From positions 288,427 to 352,426 of the forward strand of contig CAJNOI010000003.1 in assembly GCA_905250115.1 (NCBI GenBank): 64,000 nucleotides of DNA, given 5' to 3'. Below the pieces are notes generated by a model. The model was not told the origin of the DNA and ran no database searches. It saw only the letters and a program-made list of their open reading frames with translations. The stretch comes from Adineta steineri (lineage: Eukaryota; Rotifera; Eurotatoria; Adinetida; Adinetidae). Below are positions 12,568 through 23,339 of this stretch, piece by piece (the first letter of the stretch is position 1; every line of letters begins with the position of its first letter). Made by a program: the position numbers and the translations under genes.

Positions 12568-15500
12568 TTAACTATGTTCGTATTCTTCGAGAGGTTTCAT
12601 TGTACCTGCAATGATTGAGTCATATAGAAAATCTTCACGATAAAATGATTGGTACTAAAAAAAATAGAACAGTAAGAAGTAAAATAAAAATATTATAAGG
12701 TAATAATATTAACTTACAGTCATATTTTTATAAGCTTGTAATTCCATGGATGGAGTTACTGCTTCCATCTCATCGAGTGAACAAATGACTATATTAGGTG
12801 GATCATATTTACTGCCGTCAAAATAAGCGTAGGCAAGAGCTTTTTTCGATGTTTTTTTACCATGTGAAGCTAATTCATTTTCTATAAAAAGAAACAATTG
12901 GAATGATAAAAATATTTTTTTCTCGATTAATAAAAATGTTAACTTACTACAAACAGAACCACCGAATCGATGAATAAGTGTTTCAATTGCTATAGGTGTG
13001 TCAGTCATTTGACCAATAAATGCAAATTTAGAATCATTGAATATTCTAATAAAAGAAAATGATCAATAAAAATATAACTGTTAAATAATGAATTTTTGTT
13101 TTACTTTTGATCTTTCACTGCAACAGCTTTTTTATATAATTTACCAATTTTATTCAATTTCTTTTTGATTACTTCTTTAGTTATACCATGGGGCTAGATA
13201 AAAAGAAATTAATAAAATAGATTTTATTATAATTAATATAAACATACTGTATATTTAAATTCTCCAGGATTAACTTTATAATGAACAATATATTGTGGAA
13301 GAATATAATCACTACGAAATATAACTAATTCTTTTTGACAAGGTGAACAATGTGAATCAAAACCCTAGAATTGCACAAGAAAAATAAATTTTAAGAGATA
13401 ACAATTAGATTAACTTACATGTTGAAGACCAGCACCATTAATCAATTTAGTACATTTATAGACCTATTAAACAAAATCAACAATAAATATTCTTCTCGTA
13501 TTCTTTGAACTCTTACTTTTCCTTGTAATACTTGACATAATAACAGTTTTGTTGAACCTTGAATATATCCCATTGAATAACCAGGATATTCCTAGAATAA
13601 AAATATATATGTATTTAGATTGAGTTATTTAGTAATTTAACTTACACTGAAATACGTTCCACGTCCATAGTATCCACTATCGGTAGCATGTTTAAATCCT
13701 TTTTGACCTTGAAAATAAATTTAGATCACATGAGTTTTTATTTTCGTATAATTAATTCTACTAACCAGGTATTTTAAAGCCAGTTTCACATATTGGTTGA
13801 ATATTAGCAACAGCTGTACCATGAAATGCCAAAACGGGATACGAATATTCTACACCACGTTGTTCTTTTAATTCATCACGTGCTTTACTAAATAAGATAA
13901 AGAATAGAATTTATTATTTTCAATGACTCACTAAATACATACTTGAAGTTCTTGATCAATACTGGATTGCATACGTATTCAACTTTCGTTACTGATGCTC
14001 TACAAATAAATGAATATTTTTAATACATCATATCAATGAATTATAAACTATGCAACTAACTTTATGATATCAGTAATAAAGTATCATTAGAGATATGCAA
14101 GGTAGAGTTTTTTTCAAACTCCTTTACTCTATCTAAGAAATTTTTTCTTATGTTTTCTCTATTGTACAACGGTTTTTCTTATTCGCCTTTATTTTTACTA
14201 GTTAAAAGAGTTCGAATATGATTACATTCATATATTTACAGAATCTAAATACTTGGATATATTGATCTAGTTTAATCAACCAATTTAATATAGATTCATC
14301 TTTTTGTAATCTTGTGAAAATGATCAGGTATTGAATAATGATATATCTGTATCATAATTTACTTTATTGCTTAGTTCTCAATCTTATTCTATTCTCGATA
14401 CTAACTTACCTAAATCATTTTCTACACTATTATTCTTTGCAAAATATCTCTTTTTACTGTTCTCTATGCTGTATAGTTCTATTTGTCACTAGTAAACTTG
14501 TATACGGTTGAACATCCATATTAAGAAAATGAATAAACGGTTGAAAAGAGTTCACTTCCTACAGTTTACATACGGTTCGCAATAAGATAAAGAAAAGATT
14601 TCAAAATATTTACTTATGTATGACTCTTACAAGAGCGTAGATATGCAATAGTTTTTAGAGATTTCTTACGAAACTGTTGATTTTCAGAAGAAAAGCTAAT
14701 ACTCAACAAATTAGTCGATATATTACTATATGATATAACTCTTAACAAAAGTAAATATTAAAGTCTCAATCTCTATTAAATATCGTTATATACGAAAAAA
14801 CTACGGTGTCATGAATTCAAAATGATGATTATAATAACTGTTGGAGCAGCACTATTTGAGATCGAAATAGACGAAAATAAAATAAAATGCACAAAAGAAT
14901 TCAAGTACCTAGGCTCCTAGATAAAACTGGAAATAAGTTAGGGTAATTTGATAAAAAGTCCATATTAAAAATAAGACAAACATTACTAATGATTAATTCA
15001 GTTACACTTGATGATAAGATGTCTTTTCCTCTTAAAAGAGCTGTTTTCTCCGAGCATTTTAGCATTATTCACCTGGCTATATCCACTGTTTACTACACAT
15101 ATTGTTCTGTCTAGGTTGGAGCAACTATTACTTTGCTTACGATTTAAGAGATTAAACTTCTCCAAAACTTCCCCAGATCGTTTCTTTATTGGACATTGTG
15201 AAAGATGTTCAAACAACTAACAAACGTATCTTTTCATCTGGGTGTGAATGTGGATATGAATACTGTATTCACCTAGAACCGGTACCCACACCCACACCCA
15301 CCCATGAAATATCGAAAACTTATTTAATCTGAGTATCTATACAACACGGTTTATAACTAAACACCCACACCCTCAATTGAATGACAGAAGAGCTTTTTTA
15401 TTTAATAACTTACGTAGCATAGCCACTCAGCAGACGATAAAATTGTGATTCGGCAAGACGAAAATGTACTTCATCAGCAGAACCTATATGATACATATAT

Positions 15501-16478
15501 AAATAATATGAAATAAATAAATTTTACAGTAAGAAAGTATACCTTGTTTATATTTGCGTTCTGGAAAAAGTTCAAAATATTTGACAGTAGTACCTTTAAG
15601 TACTTCTTCTTCGCCTTCCATCAGTAAACTACCTTCAGTAATCTATAAACAAATGATTTTTATTAAAGATGAACTAAAAAATAAAAATAATATACTTTAG
15701 TTTGAAGTTGTTCAACTTCTTTTTTTCTTTCTTCAGCTTCTTCTCGAGATTTTTTTAATTTTTCTTGTAATTGCTCTTTTAATTCAAATGCCTAAAAATT
15801 TCTTAGTTTAATATTTGTAATCAACTTTGAATCATACTTACTCTTTCGATCATTAAACGTTTTTCATCATCGTTCATTTTAGAAAATGTTTTTTCAAGTT
15901 TAACATCATAAGCACTTTCCTACAGAAAATATATTTTCGATTGAATATCTATATATAAATATTTATCATTAGCTTACATCATCTGAATTGTATTCTTCAG
16001 TTTTATCTCCATCATCATATTCTTCACTTTCTGCTTTACGTTTTTTACTACCACCAGTTGTTTGTAATTTTACATTTGATTCATTTATATCTTCTTCATC
16101 ACTACTATCCATATCTGGATTGAGAAGATTGAATGGATGGCTGAATTCCGCAAAATGAAGTAAATTTTTCCGATAACATGTAGCACCAAATGGACATATA
16201 GACAATGTTTTGTTATTAGCTAAATAGAATTAAAATTAAGTTCTAAAACGTTTATATGAATTATTAACGAACTAGGTTGAATTTCTATTGTAGTGGTTGT
16301 CGTCAATGTAGGATCAGAATGTGAAAATTGTTTAAAATGCTCAGGGTTTTTACGATAACATGTAGCACCTAAAGAAAGGAGATGATAGAAGAGATAGAAG
16401 AAAATAAATCAATAAATTACCATAAGGACATTGAGGTAGAGCTTCTAGTTTAGCTTTCTTAGCCGCACGTGTAGACAT
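12568..16478 (-). CDS. Poly/mono-ADP-ribosyltransferase with two PBZ fingers and BRCT-like C-terminus
   Basis: Seventeen exons splice cleanly into 551 residues: 16478-16421, 16368-16273, 16219-15978, 15919-15842, 15791-15696, 15642-15543, 15483-15414, 13999-13943, 13887-13766, 13707-13646, 13591-13517, 13463-13419, 13364-13248, 13193-13105, 13045-12948, 12881-12718 and 12654-12568. Two PBZ fingers (C-x5-C-x6-H-x5-H) sit at C17/C23/H30/H36 and C60/C66/H73/H79, each with CYRKN; this family binds poly(ADP-ribose). An acidic, lysine-rich linker with a probable nuclear signal (KKRK) and a charged coiled coil (about 133-190) follow. The PARP catalytic fold spans about 245-430, with H288 (FHGT) and Y325 (GTYFS). 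Where PARP1 has its catalytic Glu (NEYIVY), this protein reads PQYIVHY, so Q391 may replace it. A BRCT-like domain follows from about 442 (FAFIGQMTD...HRFGGSV) to 545 (FLYDSIIAG). The likely role is nuclear DNA-damage signalling, reading and writing ADP-ribose. Introns are 45-70 bp except intron 7 (15413-14000), which holds a LINE relic. Confidence 0.85.
14820..15230 (+). mobile_element. Decayed LINE (non-LTR retrotransposon) fragment in PARP intron 7
   Basis: On the plus strand, antisense to the PARP gene, a frame near 14838-14930 reads DENKIKCTKEFKYLGS. That matches the FxYLGS block found just after the reverse-transcriptase core of many CR1/Jockey/L2-type LINEs, and the following stretch (IKKSILKIRQTLLMINS) resembles the next block. 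Stops interrupt the frame, and neither the active-site region nor an endonuclease is seen, so this is an old fragment. It explains why this intron is 1414 bp when its neighbours are about 50-70 bp. Confidence 0.5.
15240..15303. repeat. Telomere-like inverted repeat (TGTGGG type)
   Basis: A G-rich arm (gggtgtgaatgtggata, 15240-15256) is followed after about 26 bases by a C-rich arm (acccacacccacacccaccc, 15284-15303). A further C-rich word (acacccacaccc) lies at 15361-15372. TGTGGG is the reported bdelloid telomere unit. Similar pairs lie at 45069-45138 and 57438-57497. Confidence 0.65.
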
Positions 16479-17230
16479 TATAACCTACTAAAATCTACAA
16501 GAGATAAAAAGAGCCAATTAAAATAGAAAGAGCAAAAACTTCATTTTCTAAACTGATGAAGATATCAGACAGATTAGAAGTGTGTAAATCAAAAGAGAAA
16601 GCACAGCACTCTAGTACTCCGAATCATAGACTAGGACGATGATTTCTGCTGAAAAACGACTGAGAAATCTTAAGAAAATGATACTAGAATCTCGTTCTTC
16701 TAAATACTCATACATGTGTCGGATGATAATAGCTTATCAGTAAAGGACGTTATAACCTATAAAAACTTAATAGGCCTTGTCACTTTAGAAAAGACAGTCT
16801 AAAATATGTTTAGCTTAACTTAATACGTACGTTTTTATATGAAGAAATGAAACGCTTATCGTTCTAAGAACTACAATAGTTAATAGCATATGACTGATAA
16901 CTACACACCTATTAGTTCTCTTCATCATAGAAATAAGAGAAAAGAAATTAAATACTACGAACGTGTCATAATAAAAACAACTTTACTTACCAAAAAAAAA
17001 TGAAAACTCATCGATGTATATGCCATTTATATAATGAAATCTTGCACCACAGGTTACAAAAACTGTGCAATACCTTTTTCTAACAGGTGACTATCGCAAA
17101 TGTCTATCATTGCTTTCTTTTTTCAACCAATCAAAAACTTTCAATAATCCTTCGTTATTTAATTGGTCTCTTTGAGTTTTCAAAATCATCACACTCGTTA
17201 TATTTATTACATTTAAATCTAAACAATCTA
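16479..17230. promoter_or_regulatory. Divergent promoter region between PARP and CCHH-repeat gene
   Basis: About 750 bp separate the PARP start (minus) from the CCHH-repeat gene start (plus), so both genes are probably driven from here. No TATA box or defined factor site stands out in the AT-rich sequence. The open frame upstream of 17231 has no ATG of its own. Confidence 0.4.
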
Positions 17231-19288
17231 ATGAGTGAAAAAGTAATTCATAGTTTTGAAGGCACCTGTCCATTAACACATTACGGAATCTATGGAATTA
17301 AAAAAGGGTAAAAAAATTAAATTAAAATTTTAAAATTTTTAACTTTTTTTTTAATTCAAGTTTCAATATGCCAAATTTTCCTTGTGTTGACAAAACAGAA
17401 CATATATCACTTAAAAAACATCTTATGTATAAACACAATCTATCAAATACTGCTGGTATACAAAAATTTTCTTTTCTTTATAAATAATAAAAATTCTATT
17501 TTTATTTTAATTAGCAAATAAAATTGTACTTGACCGTATGAATACAATAAATGTTGATCGAAAGAAAAAATCTTCATTAATATTTCATAGTACACAAGAA
17601 TTATTTTCACATTCCGTTCATTGGCATAAAGGTCAATGTCCATTTTCTTATGGTTTTAATAATGTTTATAATCTAACATATTTAAATCATAATATAAAAA
17701 ATTTTGATTGTCGTCATAGAAAACATTGTTTACTATTATCACATTTACGTGTATCACATAATTTAAATATAAAATCAGCAAAGAAAATTGTCAAAGCAAT
17801 TATGTCATCATCAATTGAATCGAAACAAAAATCTTCAATTGAAAATGATATTAGAGAAATAATTTTATTTCAAAAAGATGATATTGTTTTAAATACAAAT
17901 CCGTATGTTAAATTTCAAAAAACAAAAAAATTTTTTTTATGACAATTTTTCTTTTTAGAAATATTTATAATGATGATCGAAGATTTCGACATTATTGTCC
18001 ATTAACGAAAAGTGAATTTATTCATGAACAACCATTATTTAATATACCTTGCACGAAAATCAATGAAAAATTTCTTCTTTTTGCCCATCTTCAGTAAGTT
18101 ATCATTTATAATACTTATTTTATCGAAAAAGAACATCAAATAGTAGTTTTTCATTAAACTTTGTAATCCTGCAAGCTATAAATCTAATTACAGGATTCGC
18201 TAGAAGCTGGTAGAAATATTAATTTCGGTACTTTTTGACTAGAGCACATTGCTTCCATACAAGCACGTCCGCAGAAATTTTTTTCAGGAGGATTGACGAC
18301 TTTGTAGGAAAATTTATTGCTGAAAAGGTTATTTGAAATTTCTAAAAATTCTTCGTGCTGTACTCCCCTCCAGGTATTTTAATTTTTTTTTTGGAAGGGG
18401 TGATCCAAAATCACACTCGTATGTCAAACATGAGCACTGAGTCTTTTCTCCCTGTATAGACATTACCATCAAATGAGTGGTGAAGTTGCTCTTCGTCTAA
18501 TACGTGCTATTCGAACCGGTACGGAATCAACAGTAATCAATGATATATTTCAAAACAGTACAAATCAACAGTCAACTACGTCAATAATACCGTCCAATTC
18601 TTCAACTTTAAAGAATACAACGATAGCCGATGAAATTGATATTGTACCTTATAAATGTTTATGTCCATATACAAATAATTTAAATGATGGAAATACCAAT
18701 TTATTAAAAACTCATTTAAAAAAATTTACAAAATTTGTCAAAAACATTCCGTGTGATCGTCCATGTGCAGTAAATCTCTATCGACATCTTCGAAATTATC
18801 ATAAAGTTGATTTACAACATGCTAAAGATATAACACGTACAATTATGCTAGCAAAAACGATAAAAACTGATGATTTAGTACAAGAAAATATTAAGAAAAG
18901 AATAAAATTTCCAGTAAGAAAAGAAATTTCAGGAAAAGTTCACCGTTATTTGTTTTTTCTTTAGAAGGTAACAAATGATTATAACACAACAATCCCTTTA
19001 GGTATTCATATGGATTTACATAGTACGAAATTGGAAGAGAAAAGTATAAGATATATGTCTAATAATGAAATTTGATATAGTTTATAAATTGAATTTTTTA
19101 GATGAATCAATTGATTTTCTTATTGGAAATGAAAATCCTGATGAATGGGTAATAAAATTCATTTAGAAAAAAAAAACAGAAAAATTTCTTTTCTTTAGGA
19201 TGTATCAATGATTAATGATGAAGAATCACTTTTTCTTTCATTTGATGAAGAAGGATTACATGATAATAACATTGAAAGAGACTTTTAA
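17231..19288 (+). CDS. Protein with four long-loop CCHH finger-like repeats
   Basis: Eight exons (17231-17307, 17361-17455, 17515-17902, 17959-18093, 18460-18913, 18965-19043, 19102-19148, 19199-19288) give 454 residues. Four repeats share the pattern CP-x(n)-C-x(10-11)-H-x4-H: C13/C34/H46/H51, C99/C123/H134/H139, C200/C218/H230/H235 and C300/C330/H341/H346. Each shows a hydrophobic-Pro-Cys-like second cysteine and an HLxxxH core, usually followed by an alpha-helical A-x-x-I-x-x-x-I stretch. The 17-29 residue loop between the cysteines sets it apart from classical C2H2 fingers (loop of 2-4). The C-terminus is acidic (DEWDVSMINDEE). Zinc binding, and thus nucleic-acid or protein binding, is inferred from the residues alone; I do not recognise a named family. 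The start ATG is followed directly by the first repeat. Intron 4 (18094-18459, 366 bp) is longer than the others and may hold an old insertion. Confidence 0.75.
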
Positions 19289-19499
19289 ATATATATATCT
19301 ATTTTGTGTTTAATTATTCTACGTTTTCCAAGCTTTATGAACAGTCTCTGTGAGACGTGCGGTTCTAATCAGTTTTGCACATATCTATATATTATTATTT
19401 TTTGGTTCATAATGAATTGAACATGTTATTTTGCTTTTCGTATGCTTAATTCTAAAAATGAAACAAAAAAAAATATATATTTTTTTTTAATGTTTTAAT

Positions 19500-20257
19500 T
19501 TAACCATAATTCGCATATTGAATACCAGTTTGATCTAAAGAGAAGATTATGAGTTCGATGAGAATATCTAATAAATAACTTACAGGCTTCAATACGTGCT
19601 GTAGATTCTTTTTTAAATTCATCTGTGAGCTTTTTTTTCATAAGTTATCTCTTCATTAATTCCTTCGATATCTAAAGAGATGAAAGATCTTTGTTTAGTA
19701 TTAAAGAAAAAAAGAAGATATCTACAAAGTTGTAATTGAATGAGTGTTAAAGTTTTTGGGTCAACATAACCATTTGATTTGAAATTACGAAGAAAAGTTG
19801 AGTGAGAAATAGTTTGTGGATGTTTAGCATTTGATTTTAATGCTAAAAATAATTAAGCTTTTATTTCTACTAATTTGACTAAACTTACTTTTGTGTGCTA
19901 ACGATATACCTTGATTATCTACAAATAAAAAGTGTATCTCTAATATTATAATTTTTTTCATACAAGTATTAATACGTGCATTTGAATCATTCTGAATTCT
20001 TTCAAGATTATTTTCTTCTATATTAATTACTAATTAAACAAAAATTAATATTTATTTATTTTTGAAATCTTTTTACATCGAAGTATTTCTCTTTTATAAT
20101 CATTAAGTTGTTCGATACTTAATGATTTAGGATCCATACAAAAGAAATCATCTAAATGAAATATAAGGTTTTTTTTTTGTCTAATGATAACTTTACTTCG
20201 ACCATCCAAAGAAATAGGAAATGATTTCGGTACTTTTGATGATAATAAAGGTAACAT
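19500..20257 (-). CDS. Small repeat protein of unknown function, frame disrupted
   Basis: Seven exons on the minus strand (20257-20197, 20151-20077, 20029-19964, 19918-19889, 19842-19726, 19671-19584, 19534-19500) join at consistent phase-1 sites. They would give about 157 residues in two related halves. One half begins DPKSLSIEQL and later has ARINTYNQGIS. The other begins DPKTLTLIQL and later has ARIEAYQTGIQ, ending YANYG. The repeated splice phases support an internal duplication. Exon 6 is one base too long: a run of eight A (plus-strand T run at 19631-19638) shifts the frame and brings an early stop after KKAHR. The downstream sequence still reads as good protein in the shifted frame. 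This could be a base-calling error in the homopolymer or a recent inactivating change. The gene is divergent from the CP110-like gene, with only about 100 bp between starts. I do not recognise the family. Confidence 0.6.
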
Positions 20258-20360
20258 AATAGTAAAATGAAAGATATTAGAATAATAATTGAAAAAAAAA
20301 GAGCAATCTTTCTACTTAGTAACGAAAAGTAAATAATTTGATATTTTCTTTTCTTTTCAG

Positions 20361-22146
20361 ATGGAACAATTTATTGAAAGACTTGATACTGTTCTTGATA
20401 ATGATCCATTCAATGATATTGATTGGAGTTTATTATCACAAAATGATTCTGAAGTTCGTTAATTTGAACAAATTTTTTTTTGAAAAAAAACTTTTTTCTT
20501 TTAAAGTTATTAGAAAAATATCGTTCAAAATATGTTGAAGATCGAAAACGAATACGAGAAGAACGAAAAACAAAAAATGTAAATTAAATTAAATCATATA
20601 TTTTTGATAAGATCTTGTTTTAGTTCGAAGAAATAATGGAAGATCTTCTTCAAGAATTATCCAATAAACCTGATATCTCATCATTCTATCGTACACTTGA
20701 TGAACCATTATTAACAATGGTAAATTAAATATCTTTTGAAATAATTCAATTTTCTCTTTCTGTTTGAAAAGAATTCAATTACAAAAGATGTCCATAAAAT
20801 TGAATTAGATACTTCTGATGATGAACAGGATGATCTTGAACATTGTACAACATGGATTGATCCAAGTAAAAGTATTGGTCGATCGACACATACAGATGAA
20901 CTTAAAACATCAACATATGTTGTTTATCCATTAACAAAATCTCCAGAAAGAAAAATTCAACGTTATACAGGTCAACCACGTCGAAATACATATACACTTC
21001 AAAATTCATCTTCGGACGATGATCAACAATTAGTTAATACAAAACAGGAATATGTTCGTCTTGATAGTGAAGGTTTTGATCCACAACAACAACAACATGA
21101 AAATCCATTTAATAATGTTAAAGATGCTCGATCAACATTCTCAATTCCACAAAAACGTTATCGATACACTCATCGAGTACATGAAATAACTATTATAATT
21201 CTTTCATCTAGTTTTTATAATCTATTCTAGGAAGCACAAGATATTCTTTATAAGAAATTAGGAGCTTTTATCAAAGGCTATCTTACACGACAATTATTTC
21301 GAACAGAACATGTTCAACGATTAATGCATACATTACATGTAAGACAAATTTCTTTATCTTTCTCCTTCATTTTCTTTTTCTTATTAAAGGATACACAAAA
21401 ATTTGCTGTTGATTTTCAAACAGAATGTTTACAAACAAAAACTAAACTTGATCCAGATGATATTAATATCATTGATCAATTAATTAAACAAGTATATTAG
21501 ATAATATATATCAATTATGTAATTCATTTTAATAAATTTAGGTTCAATCAGTTTTGGATGAAATTCATGCTATATTTGGACAATATTCATCAGCTCGTCA
21601 AATATCAATGATTGTTCGACATGGACAATTACGACAACTTCGAACAACAAGAGTTCGTTTTATAAAAAAAAAATTTCAATTAAATTGAGAATAATTTTCG
21701 TTTTGAAAATTTAGACAAATCAACGAATAGCAAAAACTTTTTCTACGGAACGACCTATAATTGATCCATTACCAGTTTCAACTGTGAAAAATGATAATGT
21801 TTCAAAACAATCAGTAAGACGACCAGAAAATATTCGTCGACATGTCTCAGCAGCACCCATTCGTTCTGCTCCATCGACAACAAATACTCGAACACGTCCA
21901 TTGAAAAAAGCCACATCTGTACAAAGAAAATCTCGTCCATTGAATACAAATAATAATGAAACCACCTCAAGTACATCAATGTTTCTTCTTATCTTATTGT
22001 ATTTTATTCATTCATCTTTTCTTTATTTAGATCCACCACGTTCATCTTCTGCCAATAATAATAATAATAATAATAATCATAACATATTTCGTCCTCCGTT
22101 GCGCCTTGCGCCAGCCAGTCCTATGTTCAGAAATCGTTTAAAATAA
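20361..22146 (+). CDS. CP110-like centriolar protein
   Basis: Nine exons (20361-20453, 20507-20578, 20624-20719, 20772-21176, 21231-21338, 21390-21491, 21542-21652, 21715-21970, 22031-22146) give 452 residues. An acidic N-terminus and a charged helix (KYVEDRKRIREERK) lead into a Ser/Gln-rich middle. Then comes the most telling block, KKLGAFIKGYLTRQLFRTEHVQRL. It resembles the IQ-like, calmodulin-binding stretch of CCP110, which caps centrioles and restrains cilium formation. The following helices (DTQKFAVDFQTE, VQSVLDEIHAIFGQY) fit the rest of that region by eye. The C-terminus is basic, Ser/Arg-rich, with an Asn run encoded by an AAT microsatellite. It is about half the length of vertebrate CP110. 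The ATG immediately follows a strong 3' splice site (ttcttttcag), so a leader intron or trans-splice site is likely. An unrelated IQ-motif protein remains possible. Confidence 0.55.
22054..22077 (+). repeat. AAT microsatellite inside coding exon
   Basis: About eight AAT units encode a run of asparagines in the last exon of the CP110-like gene. Such a run is prone to length change but keeps frame in steps of one residue. Confidence 0.85.
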
Positions 22147-23339
22147 ATGTGTGTGTCAAACAGACAACCTGATGTTATATGCGTGCAATATTTGCTCGGA
22201 ATAATAACAAATTGCCCGTTGTATATATGTATATCATCTCAGTTAGAAAGAAAAGCATGCACGATTGCTGTTTCACTTATCACATTATGCATAAACTGTG
22301 CACGGTGGCATCAGCTACAGCTTGTTCAAGTTAGAACGATGCATTATAGAAAGAATAATAAAAAATATCAACACCAAATGTTCTGATTGTCTAAAGAAGA
22401 AAAATTTAGATATAAAACGAATTTTATATTTGTTCTATGTCCTAGAAAAAAGGTCGATAAGAACAAATGACACTTCTTCCCACATGATACGATTGATCTT
22501 TTTTGTCCTTGATATATATATACGTGTACACTACTTGTTGATCATAAAACAACAAAGTCACTTGATTCTTGTTAAGATCGATGAATTGAATTGAAACTAT
22601 ATAAATGATGTAACTTAAAATTATAAATCTTAATTTAACATGGTGTTCGTCGAAGACCTAAATGATCAAATTTCACGTGTGATACAAGGTTCTGAAAGTA
22701 TGCATACGTATATATATATATATGCAATTTAAAGGTCAATTATCATGTCATCATATGCAGAAGAAAAGAAAAGAAAAGAAAGTGACTCGCCTATATACAT
22801 TACTCTATCATCTACAATAATAAATGCAAACTATTGAACCATTGATTTCCTCTTTTCATTTTTCTTGTTGTATTTCAATAATTAATTTTCTTACGAGCAA
22901 CAAAAAAAAAAAGAAATCAATTTAAAATAGGTGTCAAAAATTTCTTTTTTTAATTGACTTCGATAATAGAAAAGTGACAAAAGAAGTAAAAGAGACACCT
23001 GCTAAAATTATTGATCAATCATATGTTCTTCCTTAAGTGAATATCGTTGTCTTTTATTAATCTTTTTTTTTTGCATTCATTTAGTGAGTAATGCCATTAG
23101 CCAAAGGTTTATTTTCTCTTAACAAATACATCAAGCAAGCGATAAAGAGAGAGAGAAAGAAAGCAGAAGAGAAAGAGAAAAGGAGCAAGTTGCTCAGCTT
23201 GTCATAATCCCCTTTTTTTTCTCTCTCTCTTCGCGTTCATTCATTTATTCATTTTAGTTAGTAACATGCGACCATTAGTTAACAGATAGTATATTATTTC
23301 AATTTTTATTAAACAATGGTTATTATAATTAATTAAATT
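22147..23339. other. Intergenic, simple-sequence rich
   Basis: No gene supported. It contains a TA run (about 22710-22724), AAAAG repeats (about 22763-22782), and purine tracts (gagagagaaagaaag, about 23146-23185) with adjoining pyrimidine tracts. The right end is the presumed promoter of the Ig-domain gene. Confidence 0.6.

Noticed and set aside
17087-17230. Upstream extension of the CCHH-repeat gene
   Set aside because: This stretch has no ATG and its protein is unlike the rest; the ATG at 17231 precedes the first repeat directly.
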